Source: Zingiber officinale
Lineage: Eukaryota; Streptophyta; Magnoliopsida; Zingiberales; Zingiberaceae
Direction of reading: 5' to 3'
DNA: 64,000 nt
NCBI RefSeq assembly: GCF_018446385.1
Contig: NC_055996.1
Coordinates: 129,318,532 to 129,382,531 of the forward strand
In this document: in pieces, positions 1-11,496 of the stretch
Layout of the letters: each line of letters begins with the position of its first letter
Numbering within the stretch: position 1 is the stretch's first letter
The notes under the pieces: generated by a model
Seen by the model: the letters and a program-made list of their open reading frames with translations, nothing else
Told to the model about the DNA's origin: nothing
The model's database searches: none
Position numbers and translations under genes: made by a program

Positions 1-497
1 TAGGAGGTTAAAGCAAATATATATAGTCGAAAAAAGCCATTCACAAGGTGTAGCATGGTAGCCGCACAAAGCAAATGCGCTACAGCAGCGGAAATAATTT
101 TAAATCATATTTTATCAAGTTGATATACACAATATAAAAACTATGGCTACCGGGTTAATCTCTGCTAGGAAATAGGGCTACTAGCAAAATGACTTACCAA
201 GTTAGCTACTATAAGGTGTAGCAGCTACATGGAGAGGTAACTGCTACACATTGTAGCAACTACCTCTCCATGTAGCTGCTACACCTTGTAGCAGCAAAGG
301 AAAGTCCAAGTGGCTGTAGGCGGTTGTTGCAGTCGTTGGCCTTCCACGTCGTAGCATAAATCCTTCCGACCTTCTATGACGACCAATCCAAGTTAGCTGC
401 TACAAGGACGGTTTCCTACAAAGTATTTGATGCATCGTTTAGAAGCGAAGCAAAGCAGCTTCATCTTTATACAATTATTTCAGCTATTTTTTTTTTA
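1..497. other. Non-coding flank with GTAGC-rich sequence
   Basis: No credible gene is seen. The stretch is rich in GTAGC/GCTAC words and contains the long hairpin annotated separately at 209-291. A short poly-T run lies next to the exon-like copy that follows. It may be part of an unrecognised miniature element, but no terminal inverted repeat with target duplication was found. Confidence 0.5.
209..291. repeat. Near-perfect 31-bp-arm hairpin
   Basis: The arms 209-239 and 261-291 are reverse complements over 31 nt with one mismatch (position 212 against 288). Pairing resumes inside as TGCTACA/TGTAGCA, leaving a loop of only a few bases. The 83-nt fold is longer than a terminator and of the size of a small-RNA precursor or foldback MITE core. 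Whether it is transcribed cannot be told from sequence. Confidence 0.8.
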
Positions 498-921
498 TAA
501 CGGTGTGGATTATCCAAATAAAATGGAGAGAGGTGGTAGGATCTCACAACAGTTGTGCAATTGAAGACATTGGAGAAACTTTCCGCCGGGAGCGCGAGGG
601 ATGATGGACGACGGAGAACATTGAAGTAGGGAGCTCACGAGGAAGATAGAGAGCGGCGAAGGAGAGTTTAATATTAAACTTCTCCAGCAGGAGCGCGAGG
701 CCAGCCGGAAGATAGAGACGGAGGGAGCGAGGGAGGGAGAGAGAACGGTGAGAGAGATTTTAATTTGGGTAAATTCACTTTCCGAGAAAGTTTTGAACAG
801 AGGGTGGAAGGGGAGAGAGAATAAAAGGAATATTTTATTTGTAGGGATTTCAAGCTTGCAACGCCACGTCTGAGCGTCGCTCACGGTACCGCACAAAGCG
901 TCGCCCAGCATATCAAATCTC

Positions 922-925
<4 letters not shown>
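498..925 (-). pseudogene. Promoter/5'-exon-like segment, copy 1 (unidentified gene fragment)
   Basis: Read on the minus strand, this segment matches 19982-20231 followed by 29624-29815 on the plus strand, with many small differences. It starts beside an AT microsatellite with a GGGCGACGCTTTGTGCG motif and runs through pyrimidine-rich CTCTCTC/TCCCTCC blocks typical of plant 5' leaders. It contains an ATG-initiated frame (911 to 510, 133 codons) whose first part (MLGDALC..VSDAQTWRCKL) is also open in copy 2. The rest of the frame is low-complexity Ser/Leu/Pro and does not stay aligned. I do not recognise the product. It could be a 5' UTR, a captured gene fragment or the end of an unknown element. 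Confidence 0.45.
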
Positions 926-927
<2 letters not shown>

Positions 928-952
<25 letters not shown>

Positions 953-956
953 TGCA
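928..956. repeat. (TG)n(TA)n microsatellite
   Basis: Dinucleotide TA tract preceded by GTGTGT. It lies immediately beside the upstream edge of exon-like copy 1; copy 2 also abuts an AT tract. Confidence 0.9.
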
Positions 957-1138
957 GACTTGTGCATTTGAGTGCTGTTTTTTAATTTTTTTGGCTTATG
1001 GGTATGTCATTTAGAGTTTTTCTTTTAGGGTTTAAGGGTTGAGTTATATTAATCAAGATAAAAAAGTTTTCAAATCGTAAAAAATTATAGGTGCTCACAA
1101 TGTGCACGACGTAAAATCCTTAGGGTATCATTTCTCGT

Positions 1139-1144
1139 TATATA

Positions 1145-1175
<31 letters not shown>

Positions 1176-1199
1176 AGATATATAGATATACACACACAG
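1139..1199. repeat. Compound microsatellite (TA)n(GATATA)n(CA)n
   Basis: Alternating TA, then GATATA hexamers, then CACACA. No function is evident. Confidence 0.9.
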
Positions 1200-1215
1200 T
1201 GTGAGTCCCTCCCAT

Positions 1216-1706
1216 TAGGGATGTAAACGAGTCGAACCGAGCCGAACAGTATTAGGCTCGAGCTCGGCTCGTTTAAGTTATATTTGGGCTCGAGCTCGAA
1301 TTGAACTTTTATTACAAGGCTCGAGCTTGGCTCGTTTTGGAATTATCAAGCTCGCGAACAGTTCGAGCTCGGCTCGTTATTAGCTCGATTATCATAGTTA
1401 ACGAGCCTAATTCGTTAAGCGAGCTCAGGCTCATTTTCGGGCTCATTTTAGAGCTCGTTTTAAAGCTCGTTTTAAGGTTCGTTTTAGAACTCATGTTTGG
1501 CTCGTTTTAGAGCTTGTTTTTTTAGCTCAATTTAAGGCTCATTTTTTCGCTCGTAAGCCTACAAACGAACATGTTCGCGAGCTCACGAGTCGAATAACCT
1601 TAAGCTCGAGCTTAGCTCGATAAGATAAACGAATGAACTCGAACGAGCTTTTTACCGAACCGAGCTCCGAATAACTCGTGAACCGTTTGGTTCATTTACA
1701 TCCCTA
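1216..1706. mobile_element. Non-autonomous hAT-type MITE, 491 bp
   Basis: The ends are inverted repeats TAGGGATGTAAACGA and, at the right, TCATTTACATCCCTA. They are flanked by a perfect 8-bp duplication CCTCCCAT at 1208-1215 and 1707-1714. Eight-base duplications are the hallmark of hAT transposases. The inside has no transposase and is filled with GAGCTCG and GCTCGTTTTAGA-like repeats, densest at 1430-1550. It would need a hAT transposase in trans. Confidence 0.85.
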
Positions 1707-1754
1707 CCTCCCATTTCACGGACGCACGACAAGCACGAACGCCTATCGTACAAT

Positions 1755-1784
1755 GTGAGATATATATATACACACACACAAGAA
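1755..1784. repeat. (TA)n(CA)n microsatellite
   Basis: Short TA tract running into CACACACACACA. Confidence 0.85.
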
Positions 1785-1929
1785 TGATACCCTGCCACCC
1801 TTAGGTGAGTAGCGGTGGGTGACATCTGATGTAGCCACCTGACGAGGCTTTAGCCAAATTTTTTTAATCCCCCTCAAGTCTCAACTGTATACAACAAATT
1901 CTCTCTTATTTGATTACATGCATGCAGTA

Positions 1930-2400
1930 TGCACAACCATCGATATGGTGCTGGTATTTAAAAACTAGCACCACCTTGGTGTTGATTTTTAAAGACTAGT
2001 ACCAAGGGTTTTTAAAAATCAACACTTGATTTGTAAACTAGCACCACCTTGGTTCATAAATCGGCACCTAAGTGGTGCTTGTTTATAAAAAAACAACACT
2101 ACCTTTATGTTGATTTATAGAAATCAACACTAAGGACAAACCAACACCACTTGGTGTTGATTTGTATAAATCAGCACCACCTTGGTTATTGAACTAGCAC
2201 TAAGTGGTGCTAGTTTGTAGTCTTTGTACTGATTGCTACAAACTAGCACCAAGATATTGTGCTGATTTGGTAGTGTCAATATCAAAGTACCGGTGCTGAT
2301 TTATAAAAATAGTACCATCACCTTGATATAAGGGTCTGTAGAAACTAGTACGAACCTAGCATGACCTTGATATTAGTTTCTATAAATCAACATCATCTTC
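1930..2400. repeat. Array of short alternating inverted repeats
   Basis: AAATCAGCACCACCTTGG-like units and their reverse complements (CCAAGGTGGTGCTGATTT-like) alternate roughly every 30-45 bases, with AACTAGCACCA and TGTTGATTT as recurrent words. The whole can fold into many alternative stems. No ORF or bounding target duplication was found. Confidence 0.65.
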
Positions 2401-2576
2401 TATATATAATAAAAAGAGAGAGGAGAGATGTTGCTGGTATATGATATAAAAATTTCTATAGGATCGAACCAGTCCTCCTAGAAATAATTAATAAAACTAA
2501 CTAAAATTATTAATTTTTTTTAGTTTTTATTTGGTCACAGACAACGTAAATATTATTACCGTATGTATATAGTAAC

Positions 2577-4205
2577 TGATCCCGTCCGGAAGCTGAGTTA
2601 GACGGACCGCCGGGTGAGGTGGATGAAATGTTGACGAAGTCGTGGCGTCCCGGAGGGGGGTGTGCTAAGATGGCTCCCGTGTTGACCAAGTCTTCAGAAG
2701 TCCTCTGGTCAACACTACCTGCATCCAGCGACCGGATTGACCCGGCCCCCGGTACCCCGATGCTCGAGGCAGATCCAACGAATATATGAGTACAAGATTA
2801 AGCCATAAAATAATGAAATATGCATAGAATATGAACGGAGAACGTACCCTGGCCCAGGGGGGCGCCCTCGGATGGGACGCGGCTCGAGTTGTCGAGACCC
2901 GGAAGAGTGGATGACTCCGATCAGGATGGAGAGCTGGATCTGATGACGAGAAGCTGACCGATGCATTGACCCGGAAGACGAGCTGTAGATCGTGATATAA
3001 TACCGATACGCAGACCGAGATAAGATACTGGCACACAGGCCGGGATAAGACTTCGGCACGTAGACCGAGATAAGACTTCGACACGTAGGCCAGGAGATAC
3101 TAACGACACACAGACCGAGACACAAGATCAACATAGACAGGGACACTAGGTCGACACATAGGCCGAGCTACACTATTGACACATAAATCAAGGTAGGACA
3201 TCGACGCGCAGGCTGGGAGAAGACACTGGCACGTAGGCCGGGATAATAATAGGAGCGGAATGCGATCAAATCAGTGGCGCTCAACAATGCACAAAGGCTG
3301 AAACCCCACACAACGAGACGGAATCAGAGCCGGGACGAAATCGACGTAAGGACGGCCGACACGTGGACTGTTGGCGCGCGGGGGCTGCTGGTCAGATTCG
3401 CTACAGCGCATGGAGGTGCGACGAGTCGACGGAGGCGCCGGCAAGCAAGGCCGCGGTGCCTGATGACTACCGACGGGAGAAGCTGCTGCGTATGGACCGG
3501 GAGAGAGGGGATGATTCTGTCCTGGCCTCGGCAGCGACGTCCATGAGCGCGGGAAAGGTGGAGGCTCGGCTGCAGCTCCGGCGACACAGCGAGGAGGAGA
3601 CGAGGCAGTGTTCTGCCAGTGGCGGCGCAACGAGGGGGAGCTGAGGCGGCGTTCTGCCGGTGGCAGCGTAGCGAGGAGGAGCCGAGGCGGAGGCGCAGCG
3701 AAGAGGAGGGGGAGAAGAGGAGTTTGTCGCCGACGTCGAGAATAGAAGAAGGAAGAAGAGGAAGATCGTCGTCGGCGGCTGTGGCTCGAGGACAGCAGCG
3801 AGGGAGGATAAGCTCTCCCTGTCTCTACTGGCGGTTGTAGTGAGAAGGAGAGGGAGAGGAGAAAGGCGGGGGCGGCCGGCGTCGGCTCCGGCGACGGCGT
3901 CGCGATAGAGGAAGAAGAAGAAAGGTGAGTCGATCTCTCCGGCGAGGAGTTGAGCATGAGGGGGAGAAGAGGAGGCGCAGAAGTGACGGCCGGCGGCCGT
4001 CCTCGGCGCCGGCGAGGCACCTGGGAAGGAGGAAAGGCCCCCCTTTTTTCTCTGTGGCGGCGGCGGACCATATACGAAAAAACCCACCTCGTTTGCATGC
4101 TACAGTGCATCCCATTTTCTCCCCCAGCCCTAACCAACCAAAAGACTCAAATGCCCTCCTTCCTCTCTACAATTTCCTCCTTGCCCTTCCCCTATATCCA
4201 CATCA
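2577..4205 (-). repeat. Gypsy-1 3' LTR (window left)
   Basis: 1629 bp. It matches 16716-18321, with an extra block of roughly 84 bp near 2617-2700 that is absent from the other copy, many substitutions and other indels. The divergence marks this element as older than the Copia-A1 inside it. The 3300-4060 part is GC-rich and purine-biased, giving long spurious frames. Confidence 0.85.
2990..3260. repeat. ~29-bp degenerate tandem repeat in the Gypsy-1 LTR
   Basis: Units built on GACACGTAGGCCGGGATAAG-like words repeat about every 25-32 bases. The same array is in the other LTR at about 17045-17300, so it predates insertion. Confidence 0.7.
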
Positions 4206-4220
4206 CAAACCTCCCCTTCA
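4206..4220 (-). promoter_or_regulatory. Gypsy-1 polypurine tract
   Basis: On the minus strand this reads TTGAAGGGGAGGTTTG directly before the LTR start. It is the expected plus-strand primer for reverse transcription. A sister sequence (TTGAAGGGAAGGC) lies beside the Tat-2 LTR at 31478-31493. Confidence 0.7.
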
Positions 4221-4590
4221 AGTCTAGTCGAAGGAGGCACAAGTCCGACTGACTAGACCCATCCGAACAAAAAACAGAACTACTACTGAATGCAGAGTCC
4301 TATCGCAAGTTTGTCATATAACGTTGAACGAGTAGTTGTGGCAATGTCAAGCATGTGACTCAAATAGAATCGGATGAGCGACGAGAAATAATTCGAAACG
4401 CATGTCAAGCAAACGATCGATCAGATGCTGAGGGAGACCGAGTGATATCGCGAAGACGCTCAGATGAGGCGGAGTAGGCGACTGAGCAAATGCAGACCGG
4501 GTGATTGTGAGAATGTCGAGCGAGTAGCTGAGCGATATGAGCGAGCTACCGAGCGAATGCCGACTGACCGACAGTAAATCACGATCTGAC
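4221..4590. other. Gypsy-1 interior, left part
   Basis: Non-coding, made of degenerate GAGCGA/CCGAGCGA words like those right of the nested Copia-A1. It ends with CTGAC, the target duplicated by that insertion. Confidence 0.6.
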
Positions 4591-6993
4591 TGTTGGTTGC
4601 TACTCGGAAAACCTATAGGTTCCACTGTACAAAAATTTTGTACAAAGGTCTGAACCTTTTCCTAGCTACCATGTGTTCTTTTAAATTAAATTTTGGATCG
4701 CCTGCGGAACTTAACACGTTTGATCCAAAACTTAATCTATTTGTTCTTTTAGGTTTTGACTTGGATCTCCTGCGGAACTTAACACGTTCGACCCAAGTCT
4801 CCTTAAGTTATTAATTCCATTAAATATTAATTTCCATAAAAGGTTCCCAGTACTGACGTGGCGAGGCACATGGCCTTCTTGGATATGGGAGCAACCACCA
4901 CCGACTAGACAAAACCTTTAATAGAAAGCTAATATTTAATTTCCTAAAATAACTTTAGGTTAACCAAAGAGAACAATCAAATCACAAGGAAAAGAAAGAA
5001 ACAAAAGAACACAACTTCGAAAAAACATATTCGAAATTCTAGAACGTAAGCCTCTTGTATTTGGTATTATTTCCATAAATAACTAGCATGATGCGGAAAT
5101 AGAAATTACTAGTTATACCTTGTAGAAAATCCTCTTGATCTTCTACCGTATTCCTCTTCTAACCTCAGACGTTGTGTGGGCAATGATCTTCCGAGACGAG
5201 AAACCACCAATCACCTTCTTCTCCTCCTAGCTAGGTTCGGCCAACAAAGAGGAAGCTTCACCAAGGAGGAAAAACAAAATACTAACCAAGCTCCAAGAGA
5301 TGCTAGCTTTCTCTCTTCTTCTTCTTCTTCTCCGAGTAGTATCCGGCCACCACAAGAGCTCCAATAGAAGGGTGGGTTCGGCCACCACAAGAGGAAGAGA
5401 GGAAGAGGTTGGCCGGCCACACCAAGGAACAAAAGAGGGAGAGGAATAATAGATGTTGTGTCTTGTGAAGGCACCTCACCCTTCTTTTATATTCCTTGGC
5501 CTAGGCAAATTAGGAAATTTAATTACAATAAAATTTCCTTAATTTCCTTGACATGATTTAATTGAGAAAAATTAAATAAAATTTCCCAATTTAATCTCTA
5601 ATGGCCGGCCACTTCTAGAGGAAATAAATTAGACAAGTTTTAATCAACAAATTAAAACTTCCTAATTTGTTTCCGGAAATTTTAAAAATAAAATTTCTCT
5701 TTAAAAATCTCTTCATGGTTGATAAAGGAAATTTCTATAATTTTAATTTTATCAACATGTGGATAATTTTTAAAGAGAAAATAAAATAACTCATCAATCT
5801 ACAAATAAGGAAAGAGATCTAATCTCTTTCTTTAATCTTTTGTAGATCTTTTACAAGAGAGATATTTTAATTTTAATTCTCTTTAAAAAATTATTTCTTC
5901 CACATAATAAAAACTAAAATTAAAATCCCTTTTTAATTTAATTTGGCCGGCCCCACTAGCTTGGGTTCAAGCTAGGGCCGGCCACCCAATAATATACCTA
6001 GGCCGGCCCTAGCTTGGTTCCCAAGCTAGCTTGGCCGGCCCCTTATTAGTGGGTATAGAAGGTGGGTATAGGTGGGTATAAAACTTCTACAAATAAGAGG
6101 CTACGATAGGGACCGAGAGGAGGAATTGGTTTTGGTCTCCCGATAAAATTAAGCATCCCGTGTTCGCCCCGAACACACAACTTAATTTTATCAATGATAA
6201 TTCATTCCACTAGAGAATTATCATTGAACTACCGCACCAATCCCAAATTACATTTTTGGGCTCCTTCTTATTATGAGTGTGTTAGTCTCCCTGTGTTTAA
6301 GATATCAAATGTCCACTAATTAAGTGAGTTACTGACAACTCATTTAATTAATATCTAAGTCCAAGAGTAGTACCACTCAACCTTATTATCATGTCGGACT
6401 AAGTCCACCTGCAAGGTTTAACATGACAATCTTTATGAGCTCCTCTTGAGGACATTATCAACCTAGTATCTCTAGGACACAGTTTCCTTCTATAATCAAC
6501 AACACACACTATAAGTGATACCATTTCCCAACTTATCGGGTTTATTGATTCAACGAACTAAATCTCACCCATTGATAAATTAAAGAAATAAATATCAAAT
6601 ATATGTACTTGTTATTACATTAGGATTAAGAGCACACTTCCATAATAACCGAGGTCTTTGTTTCTTTATAAAGTCAAGATAAAAGAAACGACCTCAAATG
6701 GTCCTACTAATTACACCGAGTGTACTAGTGTAATTATATAGTCAAGATAAATTAATACCTAATTACACTACCTTCCAATGGTTTGTTCCTTTCCATCATG
6801 GTCGTGAGCTCCTGTTTATAATTTATAAGCTCCGATAACATGATCTTCGTGTGACACCACACACCATGTCATCTACAATATAAATTAATTGAACAACTAC
6901 ATTTATCATAAATGTAGACATTCGACCAATGTGATTCTTATTTCTAGATAAATGTTTATACCAAAAGCTAGGCTTTTAGTATACACTCCAACA
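4591..6993 (-). repeat. Copia-A1 3' LTR (window left)
   Basis: 2403 bp. It contains the GGCCGGCC/AGCTTGG hairpin cluster at about 5943-6043 and, on the minus strand, a TATAAAAG motif near 5490. It closely matches the LTRs of Copia-A2. Confidence 0.9.
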
Positions 6994-7005
6994 ATCTCCC
7001 ACTTA
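6994..7005 (-). promoter_or_regulatory. Copia-A1 polypurine tract
   Basis: Minus-strand TAAGTGGGAGAT directly precedes the 3' LTR. The same tract is found in A2 and A3. Confidence 0.8.
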
Positions 7006-7329
7006 TACTAAAAGACTAAGCTGCTATATCTGCTGCCATACATCTGATTCCTAACCCTTCAACATGCCCATCAAAAGCTCTTGCCTTAAGGACCTCAGTG
7101 GAAGGATCAATAGGTCATCACCTGATGCAATCTAGGCGGCAACAACTTCTCCTCGTTTATACGATTTCTCGTTTTGGGTGGTACTTGCGCTCTATTGTGT
7201 TTACTTGCCTTATAGACTTATGGTTTCTTCGAGTTTGCTACTGCACCAACATTATTACAATAAATTGTAATAATCTTTGGACAAACCAGAAATCATATCT
7301 AAGTCTATCTTGAGGTTATTGAGTCATAC

Positions 7330-9990
7330 AGCTTTTAATGGCTACCTCAGAGGCTTGCCATATACTAAGCTTCTATGGTGGAGTCCAGAAAAACACCTAT
7401 GCTTATCACTCTTCCATAGTTATGACTTTACCTCCTAAAATAAACACAAAACCCCGAGGTTGACTTATTATTGTCCCTATCCGATTGGAGGTCAAAATCC
7501 ATACAACCCATAGGAACCAAATTAACTGCCTTGTAAGCTAGCATATAATCTTTAGTGCCTCTAAGGTACTTTAATATATACTTTACTGCAGTCCAATGTC
7601 CTTGTCTAGGATTACTTTGATATCTGCTAACTATGCTCTTAGCAAAACAGATTTCTGATCTCGTGCATAGCATACATTAGGTTGTCTAACTGCCAAAGCA
7701 TAAAGAACTGCCTACATGTCCTCAATCTCCTTTAATGTCATCGGAGACATCTCTTTAGATAAAGACACTCCATGCTTAAAAGGTAAGAAACCTTTTGAGG
7801 AGTTTTGCATGCTTAAAACGAGCAAGGATTTTTTCGATGTATCAAGCTTGGAATAAATATATTTTTTCTTGTGATCCCTTATTACTTTGATCTTAAAAAA
7901 TATATACATTCTCCCAAGTCCTTTATATCGAATTATTTGGACAACCATACCCCTACTTCTGACAACATTTTGATATTGTTTCCAACTACCAAAAATGTTA
8001 TCTACGTATAGTACAAGAAATACCACCACGTTTCCATCACATCTTTTGTATACACAAAACTTTATCCGTTTACTCAATAAATCCATAGGTGTGGATTACT
8101 TTGATCAACCGGATGTTCCAAGACCTTGAAGCTTTGTAGTCCATAGATCGATTGAGCTTGCACACAAGATGCTCTTAGCACTTTGCAATGAACCCGGTTG
8201 CTTTATATGGATGCTTTCTTCAAGACTTCTATTAAGGAATTGTCTTGACATCCACTTGCCAAATAGATAAAGAATCGGATAGACTTAAGCATGGCTACCA
8301 AAGAAAAAGTTTCCTTTTCATCAAGCCTTCTTTGAAGGTTTCTACCTTCCGTCTATCCCTCTTTTCTATTATAGACCTTTACACCCAAAGGCTTTTACAC
8401 CACTTGGTGGTTCTACAAGCTTCCAGATTTTATTAGAATACATATATTCTAATTCTATTATTCATTACTCTATGCCAAGATGCTTCATATTTATCTTGGA
8501 GTGCTTCGTCATATGTCCGGAGATCAGGTTCATGTCCTTCAGGGATCGAGTTCAAAAACTCTCCCAAAACATGAATCTTTTAAGGTTGCTTAACAACCCT
8601 CCCACTACAACAAGGCATTTTCTGCAATTGTGTATCATTTGTGATACGTGTTGCAGTTTTCTTGTGGTATCTCATCTTGTACAGTTGGTACTAGATTAGA
8701 CATGTCTTTTATTATTTTCTTAAGAACAAATTTATTTATGAGCACGTGGTTCATTATATAGTCCTTTTCTAAAAATCAGTCATTGATGTTATCAATGACC
8801 TTCTGATTTTAAAGACTATAAACCTACTTTTGTTTATCTAGGATAACTTACAAACAAGTGAACTCCTATCCAACTTATCATTATCTCTTTTTAACATATA
8901 TGTTGGATTACCTGAATCCGAATATGCTTCAAAATAGGCTTACGCCTATTCAGCAATTCTATATGAGTAGAGAGTTATGACTTGGAAGACACTATGTTCA
9001 CTTTCATTTTCAGAGTTTATCCTTAAAACAAATTTGGTAATTTTCTGAATAACTCATCATCTATCTAATTATTCCATAAGAGTTCTTTACCTTCTTTCTA
9101 CTACACCATTCTGTTGGGGTGTACCAGATGCAGTTAGTTGGGATTGAAATCAACTTCTGATAAGTGACTCCTAAAATCTCTCAAGAGGTACTTGCCACTA
9201 CGATCTTCCATAGTGACTTTTTACTTTATTCCTCCACATCAACCTTGTACTCTTTGAACTAATCAAAGTACTTAGTCTTGCGGTACATTAAGTAAATTTA
9301 TTTGTATCTTGAATAGTTGTCTATAAATTAGACAAAATATTCAATACTACCTCTTGACTGGATAGTCATAGGATCACACAAATCAGAATAAACCGATTTC
9401 AACATATCTTTGACTCCTACCCCTTGGACTTAAAAGCTTCTTGGTTATTTTTCTTCCAAGTAAGACTCGCAGGTTGGAAAGATTTCCACTACCAATGAAC
9501 CCAAAAGTTCATCAGCTACCAATGAATCCTACTCAAGTATAACCTAACTTTATATGTCAAAGATATAATTGGTTCATTTCCGAAGGTTGCTTTCTCTTAA
9601 AATTAGAAGATGTGTTACTAATTTCCATTTGTTGCATCGTGGGAGTTATTGGATTATAAATTGTCAACCATCATACCAGAATAGATAACTTTCCTATTTT
9701 TCTTGATAACAACTTTGTTATCAAAATAGACACAATATCTATAATAGTTTAGAAACTGAAATCAGGTTCTTTCTAAACTTGGTACGTAAAGACAATTACT
9801 TAAAATCCATATTTTATTCTTATCAAAGGATAAACATCTCCCACTGCAACAGCTACCACTTTTACAGTAGTGCCCATGTGGACGGTGATTTACCTTTCAT
9901 TTAGTTGTCGGGTACCCTGCAATGAATTGCAGACATGATTAATGGCATCTTGTATCTACACTCCAGGTTCCGTAGATAACACCACTGGAC
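7330..9990 (-). pseudogene. Copia-A1 degenerate pol (PR-INT-RT-RH order kept)
   Basis: RNase H remnant: 7673 to 7428, with YQSNPRQGHWTAVKYILKYL and NNKSTSGF. RT remnant: 8086 to 7712, with CVYKRCDGNVVVFLVLYVDN, where the catalytic YVDD has become YVDN (7997-8008), and downstream MQNSSKGFLPFKHGVSLSKE. An integrase end motif (GTPQQNGVVERR, followed by a stop) lies near 9085-9135. A protease-like NHVCN remnant lies near 9930-9985. Frames are broken repeatedly, so no protein can be made. The shared YVDN in A2 and A3 shows that at least part of the damage is inherited within the family. Confidence 0.85.
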
Positions 9991-10184
9991 ATGTTTCAAC
10001 TAATGAATTAAATACATCTAAATTGTTCTTAGTTCTAAGAAGACAGTCTACCTTAATGTCCAAGTCCTATTTCCAATCATTACAATTGGGACTAATAAGT
10101 CTTTTTCTATAGTATGACTACTAGGGATTGACAAACATCCTAAGAATCACAAAAATATTTGGTCAAGATCAACTCCTTAAAATC

Positions 10185-10620
10185 TCCATGAATTTTGTGT
10201 ATACAAAATCGAAGAAGAGATTTTATTCATTAATTTTATTATCTCGTCAACTTTACTTTATGATGAATAAAATTAATAGTTGATCCTTTGATCAAATATT
10301 TGGTCAAAACTCTTTGAATTTAAAATAAAATATTGATTCCTCAAACAATATTATTTAAATTCACCAACACCTCAAACACCGTGAATTTTGCATGCCACGT
10401 TAGTGTGGACGATACAAATTCAACATTTGTAAAAGGAGGGTTTTACCCATTAACTATCTTGTCAACGTATCTTTATGACAAATAAAATTATCTCAAACAC
10501 CGTTAATTTTGTATGCCACGTTAGTGTGGACGTATACAAAATCAATCATTTGTAAGAGGGTTTTAACCCTTTAATTTTATTATCTTGTCAACCTAGTTTT
10601 ATGACAAATTAATAGTTGGT
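10185..10620. repeat. Copia-A1 leader stem-loop modules
   Basis: Hairpins of the type TTTTGTAT..CCAC..GTGG..ATACAAAA lie at about 10382-10419 and 10504-10541. A third site (10189-10210) has lost its centre and keeps only the outer arms. Between them are AATTTTATT/AATAAAATT pairs. The intact version is in Copia-A2 at 25855-26310. Confidence 0.7.
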
Positions 10621-11483
10621 TTCATTTGGTCACACAAATAATAGCGTGACTCAGATGGGGAGGATACTATTAGATGTGTCTAAGTGTATACCATTACTTG
10701 ACACTAAGTCCATTAATAAGATTATGCCCCTTCCGTTGGGGAAGATCACACGCTCTTAATTAACTTCCTATAGTCATCCAAAAATGGAAGTCTGTTCTAG
10801 TGATCCACAAACAAGCTCATCCGTTATGGAGGAAGGCACTCAGCCAACGCTTGTTTGCATCACTTACAAACCAGTAATGGAGACCATGGGATTTATTTAA
10901 AATCCCTCTCCCACTTAGTTATTTATAAACGAGGAATTTTAACTATGCTAGCCTACTAGTCATGTATACTAACATGCACACACAAGACAATATAAAAGCA
11001 ATAAATAGAAAATCTAATTTTCAACTATTATGACTTTTATCTCTAGTTGTCCTCCGTGTTGTCATCCCAAGCTGCTGCCATATTTGGCCACCGCCACCGG
11101 GTCTAGCTGTCGCATCCATCTTGCTACTAGTTCCGCTGCGCCTCTGGTCCTTAGAAGGTTCCACGCTTTGCAAGATTCGATCCGCGACATACATAGAATT
11201 TTACATTTTGATCCTATATTCCATAAAAGGAATGTACATGTATCTAGATCAAAAATAAAATCCTAATAAAACTAAATACACTGCTGTATTTTAATACAAT
11301 CATGCACACACAGATAAATGCCCTTGACATGTCCAAGGGTCCAATCACACACATAATAACTAAAAGCCATAATAGTTGGATCTGCGTCCACAAAGTTAGC
11401 ACATCCTACTATTAACTCGCCTAAATTATGTATGACATGTGCATAATTAAACTAATACCAAATACACGAGAGGCAAAACCCTA
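10621..11483 (-). other. Copia-A1 untranslated leader
   Basis: The segment between the stem-loop modules and the PBS. No gag-like frame with a CCHC knuckle is visible. A GTGGGAGAGGGA purine run lies near 10905. It aligns throughout with 26310-27193 of Copia-A2. Confidence 0.6.
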
Positions 11484-11494
11484 GCTCGATACCA
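11484..11494 (-). promoter_or_regulatory. Copia-A1 primer-binding site, one base deleted
   Basis: Minus strand TGGTATCGAGC, against TGGTATCAGAGC (initiator tRNA-Met complement) in Copia-A2. The site is two bases from the LTR, as usual. Confidence 0.85.
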
Positions 11495-11496
11495 AT

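Noticed and set aside
3271..4137. Long GC-rich open frames in the Gypsy-1 LTR (up to 288 codons, both strands)
   Set aside because: Low-complexity Ser/Pro/Arg translation. The matching frames in the other LTR (16716-18321) shift by indels, and no domain is recognisable.
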